A stretch of DNA of 64,000 nucleotides. Origin: Roseateles sp. SL47 (GTDB lineage Bacteria > Pseudomonadota > Gammaproteobacteria > Burkholderiales > Burkholderiaceae_C). The DNA lies in NCBI RefSeq assembly GCF_026625885.1, contig NZ_CP113068.1, forward strand, positions 6,076,001-6,140,000, given 5' to 3'. Under the pieces are notes generated by a model. It saw only the letters and a list, made by a program, of their open reading frames with translations, did not search any database and was not told the origin of the DNA. Positions within the stretch are counted from its first letter, which is position 1, and each line of letters begins with the position of its first letter. The translations under genes were made by a program, and so were the position numbers. This document shows, piece after piece, positions 29,110-37,296 of the stretch.

Positions 29110-29136
29110 GCAGTGTAGCGGCCGCCCCTACACTGC
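29110..29136. promoter_or_regulatory. Dyad matching the TetR operator half-site, between the MFS and oxidoreductase genes
   Basis: Perfect 9-bp inverted repeat GCAGTGTAG (29110-29118) and CTACACTGC (29128-29136) with a 9-nt spacer. The half-site is identical to 25562-25570 in front of tetR. It sits about 30 nt upstream of the oxidoreductase GTG. Confidence 0.65.
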
Positions 29137-29165
29137 GACGGTTTTGGGGGCGAGGAGCAACAGGC

Positions 29166-30149
29166 GTGCCGGGCGTTTTGAGCATTGGGGTGATTGGACT
29201 TGGCGTGATGGGTCAGCGGATGCTGGCGCGTCTGGCCGGTCACGGCCGTCTGCGGGTGACCCGTGTCTGGGACGAGAACCCGGAGGTGATGGCACAGGCC
29301 CTGGGGCATTACCCGCTGTTGCGGGCCGCGAGCAGTGCGCAGGCGCTGATGCAGGAGCCGGGGCTGCATGGGGTGTACATCGCCACGCCGCCCGACTCCC
29401 ACATGCCGCTGACGGCGCAGGCATTTGATGCTGGGCTGGCGGTGCTGTGCGAGAAGCCGTTGACCACGGATTTCGAGGCGGCCAAAGCCGCGATTTCGCG
29501 CATCCAGCGCGAGCAGCAGCGGGCTGCGGTGAACTATTCATTGGCGTCCTCCACTGGGCTGGCGGCATTGCAGCTGGCGTTTGGTGTGGGGGCTCGCCGC
29601 ACGCTGGGCACGCTGCAGGAAGTGCGGATCGAAGCCCGGTTTTCCACCTGGCCGCGCCCCTGGCAGAGTGGCGCAGGCCGTTGGCTGGCGCAGCGAGGGG
29701 AAGGCGGGTTCACACGTGAGGTGTTGTCTCACTTCGTGTTTGTGCTGCAGCGGGTGCTGGGCCCGGCGGAGGTGATCGCCAGCCGGGTGACCTGGCCGGA
29801 CGATGGCGTGAGCGCCGAGACAGGCCTGGAAGCCGAATTGGTGGCCGCCGGAGTGCCGGTGACCATCCGCGCCGGCATCGGCGGCGAGAAGGTCGACGAC
29901 AACCGCATGTGGTGGCGCGCCACCGAAGGCGAAGTGGAACTGAAGGACTGGTTCGGCGTGACGCAGCAGCGGCAGGGCGAACGTGTGCAAAGCCTGGGCG
30001 ATGCGGACATGCTGCGCATGACCGGCATGAATGATCAGCTCAACCATTGGTCGGCGATGCTGGAAGGCCGCTCACACAGCCTGCCAGGGTTTGCGGAAGC
30101 GCTGGCCGTGCAGCGGACGATCGAGCGCTTGTTGCTGGGCGTGGGCTGA
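29166..30149 (+). CDS. Gfo/Idh/MocA family NAD(P)-dependent oxidoreductase
   Basis: Probable sugar or polyol dehydrogenase of 327 aa; the substrate is unknown. The N-terminal Rossmann fold starts IGVIGLGVMGQRML. The family signature with the catalytic lysine is LCEKPLTTDFEAAK, and the second domain is the usual alpha/beta sheet. The start is GTG 29166, supported by GAGGAG about 10 nt upstream. It is divergent from the MFS exporter, and the spacing allows shared control from the dyad at 29110. Confidence 0.9.
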   Translation: MPGVLSIGVIGLGVMGQRMLARLAGHGRLRVTRVWDENPEVMAQALGHYPLLRAASSAQALMQEPGLHGVYIATPPDSHMPLTAQAFDAGLAVLCEKPLTTDFEAAKAAISRIQREQQRAAVNYSLASSTGLAALQLAFGVGARRTLGTLQEVRIEARFSTWPRPWQSGAGRWLAQRGEGGFTREVLSHFVFVLQRVLGPAEVIASRVTWPDDGVSAETGLEAELVAAGVPVTIRAGIGGEKVDDNRMWWRATEGEVELKDWFGVTQQRQGERVQSLGDADMLRMTGMNDQLNHWSAMLEGRSHSLPGFAEALAVQRTIERLLLGVG

Positions 30150-30173
30150 AGGCTGCACCGATTTCGCATCCCC

Positions 30174-30386
30174 TCAGGGGGCAAACAGTGAGGCCCGTGT
30201 TCCTGGCAAAGCGGCAAGAAGGCGCTTCAACATCTCTGGATCATCGGCGAACACGGTCATCCAGACACTCCAGAAACCTTTGGCTTCTGCGGAATCGACG
30301 ATTTGCTCCCGCATTTCATCGCAAGGACATCGGGCCAAGCGCTCCTTCGCGCGTTTGGCTCGGTCCCAGGCTTCCATTCGATTCAA
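30174..30386 (-). pseudogene. Unassigned C-terminal remnant, about 70 codons
   Basis: The frame encodes RAKERLARCPCDEMREQIVDSA and ends ALPGTRASLFAP. It has no plausible start or ribosome binding site, and base composition is lower in GC than the neighbours. It lies 3' of the decayed AAA ATPase gene and could be the tail of the same gene or of a partner gene. I do not recognise the family. This may be a fragment rather than a functional gene. Confidence 0.35.
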
Positions 30387-30429
30387 CCATCGACGGTCGG
30401 AGGCTTCAGCCGTATCAGCTTGCCGGCTC

Positions 30430-30993
30430 CTCCTTGGGCTGGCGCGATGACCCCAGACCGGCTGCCAGGCGCTCCATTTCCAGAAAGGCGTGATAGGCGA
30501 TATGCGTCCAACTGAGACGTTGGGCGATCACTCTCCACATTGTCGTGGAGCGTCCAAAGTCGCCCCGCGCCGTAATACAGCAACAGCGGCAGATCGGGAC
30601 TTTCTCCGGACTTCAATCGAGTTCGATCATTGACACCCAACTGAACGAATTTCTTGGCTTTTCCGCCGCGGTCGCCCATCTCTCGGCGCCATGTCAATGC
30701 AGTCGAACCAATATCGACCGTGGCTTCCAGCGCCACGTCGTCCATCTGCTCCCTGAATACCTGACCCTGCTTCTGGGTAAACACCGCTCGCGCATCCGCT
30801 GCCTTGATGGTTCCCCCACCCGTCGGCAGCCTGGCCCCTTGAAATAGGTATTCAGCAGCATGGCGGCAGCATCGAGCACTGTGGTCTTGCCCTTGCCGTT
30901 ATTGCCAATCAAGACGGTGAATTGAGGATGGAACTAAAACCTTGCCTGCTCGTAGCGGCGAAAGTTGGTCAGCGCAATCTGTTGAATCTTCAT
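30430..30993 (-). pseudogene. Decayed AAA/SMC-like ATPase gene
   Basis: Reading from ATG 30993 gives MKIQQIALTNFRRYEQARF, then an in-frame TAG (30934-30936). The frame continues as FHPQFTVLIGNNGKGKTTVLDAAAMLL, a RecF/SMC-type N-terminus with an intact Walker A. A one-base deletion in the G run at 30835-30838 then shifts the frame; the continuation is readable as LPTGGGTIKAADARAVFTQK and onward to LPLLLYYGAGRLW. Beyond about 30500 the similarity fades and the rest of the ATPase (signature, Walker B) is missing. Such stand-alone ATPases occur in Septu/retron-type defence and overcoming-lysogenisation systems, but the specific family is not established. Confidence 0.75.
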
Positions 30994-31092
30994 GGGTGGA
31001 ACGCGACGTGAGATCGGGCCGTTGTGCTGGGCTCAGGACCCGGACAAGGGAGAAGAGCGTCGAAGACCTCGAAGCGCCGTCCGATGATCTCT

Positions 31093-31434
31093 TCAGTGGC
31101 CCACGCCCACTGTGGCCGCTCGCCCGCGACCGGCCTCACGCTCCTCACGAGTGCGGCGCGATCGGCCCATCAGCCACATGAACACAAGCGCCGTGAGCAG
31201 CATGCCGCTTGCGCCAGCCTGCCAGAAGATCACGCTCCACACCACGTCCGGCTGATTCAACAGTCGCCAGGTGGTCTGCACGATCACCACGCCGTCCGCA
31301 CCGAACACCCAGTGCAGCACCCCGGCCCAGAGGCTCAGGCCCAGCAGCAGGCTCAGCGCAAAGAACAGGACCAGACGGCCGAGGAACAGGCGGGCGCAAT
31401 AGGCCCAGGGATCGTCGTAAGGGCGGAGACTCAT
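31093..31434 (-). CDS. Hypothetical inner-membrane protein, 113 aa
   Basis: No family recognised. Two clear hydrophobic helices (about residues 17-45 and 70-93) with a short stretch between them, then a basic, Arg/Glu-rich C-terminus. The start chosen is ATG 31434 (MSLRPYDDPWAYCARL); a GTG four codons upstream is possible and neither has a strong ribosome binding site. The N-terminal PYDDPWAY segment before the first helix looks like a conserved small-protein feature. It stands alone between the decayed ATPase and the cysteine synthase gene. Confidence 0.65.
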   Translation of the reverse strand: MSLRPYDDPWAYCARLFLGRLVLFFALSLLLGLSLWAGVLHWVFGADGVVIVQTTWRLLNQPDVVWSVIFWQAGASGMLLTALVFMWLMGRSRRTREEREAGRGRAATVGVGH

Positions 31435-31601
31435 GGGGGGCTTCACGAGGGCGGTCTTGGGACATTCTGGCGACGGTCTGGCAGCGAGCGGTCGCGCACC
31501 ACACCGTCGGCAGCAGAGGCTCGAGTCAGTTCGAGCGCCTGCTCAGTGGTTCCAGTGGCACAAAGGTGCGGTCCGGCCCATACGACAGCCCCCTCCCCCG
31601 C

Positions 31602-32522
31602 TCACGTCGGCAGGAAGCCTTCCACCGACAGGTAGCGCTCACCCGTGTCGTAATTGAAGCCCAGCACCCGGGGCTTGTCGCCCAGCTCCGGCAGCTTCTT
31701 GGCGATCGCCGCCAAGGTGGCACCACTGGAGATGCCCACCAGCACCCCTTCTTCACGTGCGCTGCGGCGAGCGAATTCCCGGGCCTCTTCGGCTTCCACC
31801 TGGATCACTCCGTCCAGCAGTTCGGTGTCCAGGTTCTTCGGGATGAAGCCGGCGCCAATGCCCTGGATCGGATGCGGGCTCGGTGCGCCACCACTGATGA
31901 CGGGAGACGCCGCTGGTTCAACGGCAAACACCTTGAGCTGGGGCCAGGCCTTTTTCAGCACCCGCGCACACCCGGTGATGTGGCCGCCCGTCCCCACGCC
32001 GGTGATCAGCACGTCCAGGCCCTCGGGGAAATCTTCCAGAATCTCCTGGGCCGTGGTGCGCACATGCACATCGACATTGGCACCGTTTTCGAATTGCTGC
32101 GGGATCCAGGCGCCAGGCGTCTGGGCGGCCAGCTCTTCTGCCCGCGCAATCGCGCCCTTCATGCCCTTCTCACGCGGGGTCAGGTCAAAACTGGCGCCAT
32201 AGGCCAGCATCAGCCGGCGGCGTTCGACGGACATGCTGTCCGGCATCACCAGCACCAACTGGTAGCCCTTCACCGCCGCCACCATGGCCAGACCCACGCC
32301 GGTATTGCCAGAGGTCGGCTCGATGATGGTGCCGCCAGCCTTGAGCAGGCCGCGTGCTTCCGCGTCTTCCACCATCGCCAGTGCGATGCGGTCCTTGATG
32401 GAACCGCCGGGGTTGCTGCGCTCGGATTTGATCCAGACCTCCGCAGAACGATCAGCAAAAAGGCGCTGGAGGCGGATGTGGGGCGTGCGGCCGATGGTGG
32501 CCAGGACGTTGTCTGCTTTCAT
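31602..32522 (-). CDS. cysM: Cysteine synthase (O-acetylserine sulfhydrylase)
   Basis: PLP enzyme making L-cysteine from O-acetylserine and sulfide (or thiosulfate for the CysM form). It is 306 aa; ATG 32522 has AGGAAG upstream, while in-frame codons further 5' do not. The PLP lysine lies in [12 protein letters not shown]. The substrate loop is [12 protein letters not shown], the phosphate-binding loop [10 protein letters not shown], and the C-terminal serine region [10 protein letters not shown]. The N-terminus ([11 protein letters not shown]) and length fit either CysK or CysM; the shorter length leans to CysM, but I am not sure of the paralogue. Confidence 0.9.
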   Translation of the reverse strand: MKADNVLATIGRTPHIRLQRLFADRSAEVWIKSERSNPGGSIKDRIALAMVEDAEARGLLKAGGTIIEPTSGNTGVGLAMVAAVKGYQLVLVMPDSMSVERRRLMLAYGASFDLTPREKGMKGAIARAEELAAQTPGAWIPQQFENGANVDVHVRTTAQEILEDFPEGLDVLITGVGTGGHITGCARVLKKAWPQLKVFAVEPAASPVISGGAPSPHPIQGIGAGFIPKNLDTELLDGVIQVEAEEAREFARRSAREEGVLVGISSGATLAAIAKKLPELGDKPRVLGFNYDTGERYLSVEGFLPT

Positions 32523-32584
32523 GGGAGCTTCCTGCAATGAGGCCCCCATGCTAGGGCCTATTGGCACGACGACAAGGGGTCGCG

Positions 32585-33091
32585 TCAGCTGGTCAACCGC
32601 TTTTCCATGAAGACCACCCCCGGATCGGTGGCATGTGGCCCGAACGGCTCGCGCCGGTCATAGCCCATGCGTTCATACAGCGCCAGCGCTTCGGCCTGGT
32701 GCGCGCCGGCCTCCAGCCGCACCAGCGGGATGCCTTTGGCACGCAAATGCGCTTCGAGCTGTTCCATCAGCGCCTTGGACAAACCCCGCCCCCGGAACTG
32801 CGGATGGACAAACATCCGCTTGATCTCCCCATAGGGTTCGGACGGGTCGTCCTTCACCACCTGCACAGCGCCACAACCGGCCAGCCATTCCGCCAGCCAG
32901 ACACCCAGGAAAAGCTCCTGGGCAGGCGCTGATGCAGGCGAAGGGGATGGAGGCGCCTGAGACCCCGGCAATGAGCCCAAACGCTCACCTTCCCGCTGGG
33001 AAGACGACACCATCGAGGCATCGAACTGCGCCAGCAGGGATTGGGCCGCCTGGCTGCGGGGGTCAAGGGCTACGATCTGCATGGCCTTCAT
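32585..33091 (-). CDS. GNAT family N-acetyltransferase
   Basis: Acetyl-CoA-dependent acetyltransferase, 168 aa from ATG 33091; the frame extends upstream but only into non-coding sequence before rnpB. The acetyl-CoA loop is visible as [21 protein letters not shown], followed by the motif B region [15 protein letters not shown] Pro/Ser/Ala-rich linker (about residues 35-53) interrupts the N-terminal part. The substrate cannot be told. The order suggests a single-gene unit or a transcript shared with the cysteine synthase, whose start lies 62 nt away. Confidence 0.85.
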   Translation of the reverse strand: MKAMQIVALDPRSQAAQSLLAQFDASMVSSSQREGERLGSLPGSQAPPSPSPASAPAQELFLGVWLAEWLAGCGAVQVVKDDPSEPYGEIKRMFVHPQFRGRGLSKALMEQLEAHLRAKGIPLVRLEAGAHQAEALALYERMGYDRREPFGPHATDPGVVFMEKRLTS

Positions 33092-33180
33092 TGGCAATTT
33101 CCGTTCCCACCGCATACGCGGGCTCAGGCCCGGATCTGCCAGCCAACTCATGCCCGGCCAGGCAGACACCTGGCGTCCCC

Positions 33181-33186
33181 TACAAT
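33181..33186 (+). promoter_or_regulatory. -10 element of the rnpB promoter
   Basis: TACAAT ends 7 nt before the first paired base of the RNase P RNA (33194), the right distance for a transcription start there. No good -35 hexamer is visible 16-18 nt upstream. Confidence 0.65.
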
Positions 33187-33193
33187 CCCCCCT

Positions 33194-33532
33194 GTGAAGC
33201 AAGCCAGACCGCCGCTGGTGAAATCGTGGAAACACGGCACTGGAGGAAGGTCCGGACTGCATAGAGCGGCGTAGCAGCTAACGGCTGCCCGGCGTAAGCC
33301 GAGGATCAGAGCAACAGAGACGAGTCGGACGGGGCCTGCCCCGTCCGGGTGAAACGGGCAATCTCTACGCGCAGCAACACCAAGTAGGCCAGCGTTGATG
33401 CGGCTCGCAGAGCTGGCGGGTAGGTGGCACCGAGCCGTGGCAGTGATGCCCGGCCCAGAGGAATGGCGGTCACACAGGCAGGCCCGCAAAGGCCCGCCTG
33501 TGCACAGAATCCGGCCTATCGGCTTGCTTCAC
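33194..33532 (+). ncRNA. rnpB: RNase P RNA component, bacterial class A
   Basis: Catalytic RNA that removes 5' leaders from tRNA precursors. The P1 stem is formed by GTGAAGCAAGCC at 33194-33205 and GGCTTGCTTCAC at 33521-33532. Conserved core elements are present in order: GAGGAAGGTCCGGACTGC (CR I), GAGCAACAGAGACGAG (CR II/III region), and the 3' CACAGAATCCGGCCTATC (CR V). Internal hairpins such as GGCGGGCC/GGCCCGCC-type pairs (about 33480-33500) are visible. The length of about 339 nt is normal. Its 3' end almost touches the stop codon of the convergent FHA gene. Confidence 0.96.
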
Positions 33533-33535
33533 ACT

Positions 33536-34531
33536 TTATTCATCATCGCCGGACAGCTGTTCCTGGTCATTGCGCTTGCGAGCCTGCTGCTGCAGCGGGG
33601 CTTCCAACCGCTCCAGCGATTCGACGAAGCTGTCCACCGGCTTGGGCGACACCATCCGCACGGCCGGCGGCGGCAAGGCGCTCAGGTAGCTGGGGCCGAG
33701 CCAATACTGCTGCTCGGTCCGCCGCCCGACGGTCAACGCCAGGCCCACCACCGCGAGCGCCCCGATGGCCACGGCCAGCCGACGACGGGGCCGGGGCCAC
33801 ACCACCGAGGCATGCCACCACAGCAGCACCGCGCCACCGATGGACAGGGTCAAGGGCTCCAGCGCCATCAAGCGCGACCAGGAGAAGGCATAGGCCAGCA
33901 GTGGCAAGGCCACATCCACCACCTGCAGCACCAGACTCACCACCAGCGCCCGCCAGAGGTGGGCACCGAAGGCAAACCAGTGCCGGAAGACTTGCGTCAC
34001 CAAGGCCCAGGCAGCCGCCCACGCCAGAGCCAGGCCCAGGGGCACCAGCACGCCACTGACCGTGTCCACCCAGCTGGGGGTGCCGTCCGTGAGCGACCAG
34101 TTGGTCAGCCACAGCAGCAACAGCCAGACCGCCAGCATCACCGGCAGCGCCCACGCCGGACGCGCATCCCGACGCTGCGGCTCCTCCGAGCGGGTCAGCG
34201 GACGTTCTTCGGGCAGCGGGTCCAGCGCGGTCCGCAGCCGCAGGCGGGTGCTGCCCAGCTGCACGGTGGATGCCGACGTCCAGTTCGCCGTGGCCCCTGG
34301 GGCCAGACGTTGGCCATCCACCCAGCCGCCGTTGCGGCTGTCCAGCAGTTCAAGACGGGCGCCCTCGTCCGCCCAGTGCAGGCGCGCATGGGCGCCGGCC
34401 AGATGCGGGTCCGACAACACCAGGTCGGCGGACGGCGCCCGGCCAATGGTCAGCGGCCACTGGCGAACCTTGTGAATCTCCCGGCAGTGACCCTCGCGGT
34501 CCAGGATCTCGATTACCGCGGCGTGGTCCAT
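33536..34531 (-). CDS. FHA-domain membrane protein
   Basis: 331 aa. Residues about 10-100 form a forkhead-associated phosphothreonine-binding domain (WPLTIGRAPSADLVLSDPHL, then the SRNGGWVDG turn). About five hydrophobic helices follow (about residues 125-280), and the C-terminus is a charged, Gln/Arg-rich tail. It is therefore a membrane protein with a cytoplasmic phosphopeptide reader. Its 5' end overlaps the 3' end of the serine protease gene by 19 nt, so the two are translationally coupled. No Ser/Thr kinase is encoded in the window. Its stop lies 3 nt beyond the 3' strand of the rnpB P1 stem. Confidence 0.85.
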   Translation of the reverse strand: MDHAAVIEILDREGHCREIHKVRQWPLTIGRAPSADLVLSDPHLAGAHARLHWADEGARLELLDSRNGGWVDGQRLAPGATANWTSASTVQLGSTRLRLRTALDPLPEERPLTRSEEPQRRDARPAWALPVMLAVWLLLLWLTNWSLTDGTPSWVDTVSGVLVPLGLALAWAAAWALVTQVFRHWFAFGAHLWRALVVSLVLQVVDVALPLLAYAFSWSRLMALEPLTLSIGGAVLLWWHASVVWPRPRRRLAVAIGALAVVGLALTVGRRTEQQYWLGPSYLSALPPPAVRMVSPKPVDSFVESLERLEAPLQQQARKRNDQEQLSGDDE

Positions 34532-36114
34532 GCGAATCCTTGCAGATAGTGGCGCGTCAGCCGGGTGGCATTGGCAAAGCTGACGCCGCGGGCGTCAAAG
34601 CGGCCCAGGGCGCCTTCGGTGGCGGCATCCACGTTGGTCACCAGCACCGACACGTCATACAGCCCTTCCAGCTTGCGGTAAGCCCGCATGCAGGCCACGG
34701 CCCGCAGCGGCGGCCCCTCCTTCTGCTGAACAAAGTCTTCGGTGCAGTAGGGGGCGGTGCGGTCGCGGTCGGCGCCGCCGAGGCGTTCGTTCTGGAAGCT
34801 GGCTGAGAACTGGCGGGAGAAACGCAAGGCGCCGAGCGTGCTGCCGTCATAGGCTTCTTCGGTGACGCTCAGATAGCCGGTCTGCAGCGCTTCACTGATG
34901 AACAGCGCCTGCTCCATCCGGCATTGGGTGCGCTGCATCTGCAGGCCTTGTGCATCGGCCGGCGATGCACTGCCCCAGCAGCGCATGTACTGCTCTTGCG
35001 GAATCGGCAGGCGGTAGCGCGGGTGGTCCATGCTGCGCCAGGGCTGAGCCAGGAAGTTGCGCACCAGTTCGTCCTGGTAGGCCATCACCTGCTCCCGCAG
35101 CCGCGGCCAGGCCGGGCCCTTGAGCGGCGCCGACGTGCGGCTGCGTGCCAGCAGTGCCGCCGCGTGGCCGCCCGGCACCAGGAAGCTCATCTGCTGGGAG
35201 AAGAACATGGTGGAGACATTCACCCCCACCACTTCGCCCTCTTCATCCAGCACTGGGCCGCCGCTCATGCCGGGATTGATGGAGCCGGAGTAGTAGATGA
35301 GCGGGTCGAAGCTGCGCTCCACCAGCCCGTTGTAGGTGCCCTCCACCACCGCAAAGGCCACATCATGCGGATTGCCCATCGAATAGATGCGCTCTCCCTT
35401 GTCCAACGGCCGGTCTGCCGGCCGGAAGGGCAAGGCGGCAGCGGTCATGCGACGGATCAGCTCCGGCTGGCCGACCAGCCGCAGCAGCGCCAGGTCGCGG
35501 CGCACATCCACATCCAGCAGTTCCAGGTCTCCGCTTTCTCCATCCGGCGTGGAGAACTGCAGGTGATAGCGCTCCGGCTCCAGCGCATGCTGGCTCACGA
35601 CGTGATAGTTGGTGATGACCAGGCCGTCGGCGGTCACCACAAAACCGGACCCGACCGAGGCCTGGCTGCCGTTGAGCAGCGTGCGGACCTGCAGCAACTG
35701 GGCGCGGGCCCGGTCGTACAGCCGGCGGGCGCTGGCGGAGAACTGGGCGGGGTGCTTGTCCGGCGAGAGCGCCTTGGCGCCCGATGCAGGACCGCCTGAT
35801 GCAGGCGCACCAGACGCAGGAGCACCCGACGCGGGAATGCCCGAAGCAGGTATGCCGGCGGGAAGTTTGGCACCAGCAGCGGCACCAGCAGCGGCACCAG
35901 CAGTGACACCAGCGGCCCCACCACGGCCATCACTGGCCGAAGGTGCCACGGGCGACGCCGCCTGCAGGCTGCCACTCAGGCACAGGCCGATCAGCAGCCA
36001 TCGCACTGATCGCTCCAGACGGGCGTGGCCTGCCATCCGGGCATTCCCGGCCATCCGGGTCATCCGGGTCATCCGGGTCATCCGGGTCATCCGGGTCATC
36101 AAGGCAGTGAACAT
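34513..36114 (-). CDS. Exported trypsin-like serine protease with repeat-built N-terminus
   Basis: 533 aa. The catalytic triad is H171 (VITNYHVVS), D207 (VRRDLALLRL) and S284 (INPGMSGGPVLD), the pattern of S1C/Deg-type proteases; no PDZ domain is seen and the last 220 residues are unfamiliar. A signal peptide (RSVRWLLIGLCLSGSLQAA, about residues 35-53) shows export. Upstream of it the frame is a run of MTR tripeptides from a 9-nt repeat, so several ATGs could serve as start; ATG 36114 has AGGGGG upstream and MAGHARLERS (residue 28) is the shortest sensible start. A PASG pentapeptide array follows the signal peptide. The gene sits 12 nt after pyrC and overlaps the FHA gene. Confidence 0.87.
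   Translation of the reverse strand: MFTALMTRMTRMTRMTRMTRMAGNARMAGHARLERSVRWLLIGLCLSGSLQAASPVAPSASDGRGGAAGVTAGAAAGAAAGAKLPAGIPASGIPASGAPASGAPASGGPASGAKALSPDKHPAQFSASARRLYDRARAQLLQVRTLLNGSQASVGSGFVVTADGLVITNYHVVSQHALEPERYHLQFSTPDGESGDLELLDVDVRRDLALLRLVGQPELIRRMTAAALPFRPADRPLDKGERIYSMGNPHDVAFAVVEGTYNGLVERSFDPLIYYSGSINPGMSGGPVLDEEGEVVGVNVSTMFFSQQMSFLVPGGHAAALLARSRTSAPLKGPAWPRLREQVMAYQDELVRNFLAQPWRSMDHPRYRLPIPQEQYMRCWGSASPADAQGLQMQRTQCRMEQALFISEALQTGYLSVTEEAYDGSTLGALRFSRQFSASFQNERLGGADRDRTAPYCTEDFVQQKEGPPLRAVACMRAYRKLEGLYDVSVLVTNVDAATEGALGRFDARGVSFANATRLTRHYLQGFAWTTPR
35776..35862 (-). repeat. In-frame 15-nt repeat coding PASG pentapeptides in the protease
   Basis: Encodes residues about 85-113 as five to six units of the form GAPAS/GIPAS. 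It is probably a flexible or glycosylatable linker between the signal peptide and the catalytic domain. Confidence 0.8.
36034..36096. repeat. 9-nt tandem repeat at the protease start codon
   Basis: Five perfect copies of CATCCGGGT (36052-36096) preceded by two degenerate copies. On the minus strand each perfect unit reads ATGACCCGG, that is Met-Thr-Arg, so every unit supplies an in-frame ATG for the protease. Copy-number change would not shift the frame. Confidence 0.95.
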
Positions 36115-36126
36115 GGGAGACCCCCT

Positions 36127-37161
36127 TCAGTCCATCCGCCAGTGCATCACTTCACCGCCACGCAGCGGTTTGAGCTGGGCGGCTTCACCAAACGGGACGG
36201 CCTCGGGCAGCGTCCAGTCGGTCTTGCGCAGGGTCACCCGGGTGGTGTTGCGGGGCAGGTGGTAGAAGTCGGGGCCGTGGAAGCTGGCAAAGGCTTCCAG
36301 CTTGTCCAGCGCGCCTGCGGCTTCAAAGGCTTCGGCATACAACTCCAGCGCCGACAGCGCGGTGAAGCAGCCTGCGCCGCAGACCGAGTTTTCTTTCATC
36401 ACCGAGGCATGCGGCGCACTGTCGGTGCCGAGGAAGAACTTCGGGCTGCCGGAGGTGGCCGCCTGGACCAGGGCCAGGCGGTGCTCTTCCCGCTTCAGTA
36501 CCGGCAGGCAATAGTAGTGAGGACGCAAGCCGCCCATGAAGATGGCGTTGCGGTTGTAGAGCAGATGCTGCGGCGTGATGGTGGCACCGGTGAAACGGTC
36601 CGCCTCCGTCACATAATGAGCGGCTTCCTTGGTGGTGATGTGTTCAAACACCACCTTCAGCTCCGGGAAGTCCTTGCGCAGCGGGCGCATGATGCGGTCC
36701 ACGAAGACGGCTTCGCGGTCGAACACATCGACCTCGGGGTCGGTCACCTCTCCATGCACCAGCAGCAGCAGGCCGGCCTTCTGCATGGCTTCCAAGGTGG
36801 CGTAGGTCTTGCGGATGTCTGTGACGCCGTGGTCGCTGTTGGTGGTGGCACCCGCCGGATACAGCTTGAGCGCCACCACACCGGCGGCCTGAGCCGCAGC
36901 GATGTCGTCGGGTGTGGTGCGGTCGGTGAGATACAGCGTCATGAGCGGCGTGAAGTCCACGCCGGCCGGCACGGCCGCCAGGATGCGCTCCCGGTACGCC
37001 TGGGCCTGAGCCGCCGTGGTGATGGGCGGCTTCAGGTTGGGCATCGCAATCGCACGGGCGAATTGGCGGGCGGTGTAGGGGACCACACTCTGCAGGGCCG
37101 CGCCATCGCGCAGGTGCACGTGCCAGTCGTCCGGACGGATCAGGGAAAGGGTGTCGCTCAT
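36127..37161 (-). CDS. pyrC: Dihydroorotase
   Basis: Zinc amidohydrolase cyclising N-carbamoyl-L-aspartate to dihydroorotate in pyrimidine synthesis. It is 344 aa from ATG 37161, the usual length of the monofunctional PyrC type; the frame upstream is shadow. Metal ligands H14 and H16 are in [10 protein letters not shown]; the carbamylated lysine lies in [15 protein letters not shown]; further His residues are in LLLVHGEV and FEHITTKEA; the Asp is in GTDSAPHA. The ribosome binding site is weak. The following protease gene starts 12 nt downstream. Confidence 0.96.
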   Translation of the reverse strand: MSDTLSLIRPDDWHVHLRDGAALQSVVPYTARQFARAIAMPNLKPPITTAAQAQAYRERILAAVPAGVDFTPLMTLYLTDRTTPDDIAAAQAAGVVALKLYPAGATTNSDHGVTDIRKTYATLEAMQKAGLLLLVHGEVTDPEVDVFDREAVFVDRIMRPLRKDFPELKVVFEHITTKEAAHYVTEADRFTGATITPQHLLYNRNAIFMGGLRPHYYCLPVLKREEHRLALVQAATSGSPKFFLGTDSAPHASVMKENSVCGAGCFTALSALELYAEAFEAAGALDKLEAFASFHGPDFYHLPRNTTRVTLRKTDWTLPEAVPFGEAAQLKPLRGGEVMHWRMD

Positions 37162-37208
37162 GGCGGAAGATTGTCGCACTGCCCACTGGAGCGCGTGGCT
37201 GCAAGCAA

Positions 37209-37242
37209 CAAAGTGCCGGCACCTTCCGGTACGGGCACTTTG
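37209..37242 (-). terminator. Probable terminator of the glt importer operon
   Basis: Inverted repeat CAAAGTGCC/GGCACTTTG, extendable to 14 bp with two mismatches around a GGAA-type loop, about 55 nt after the gltL stop and before pyrC. The minus-strand T content after the stem is modest (TTTGTTGCTTG), so termination may be partial. Confidence 0.55.
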
Positions 37243-37296
37243 AAACGCCCTGCCACGCTGGGGTGGTGGGCGCTGCACGATTCAGTGCTTCAACCC

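Noticed and set aside
33395-34549. Plus-strand frame across the 3' part of rnpB and the FHA gene.
   Set aside because: Covers the catalytic core of RNase P RNA and is antisense to a recognisable FHA protein.
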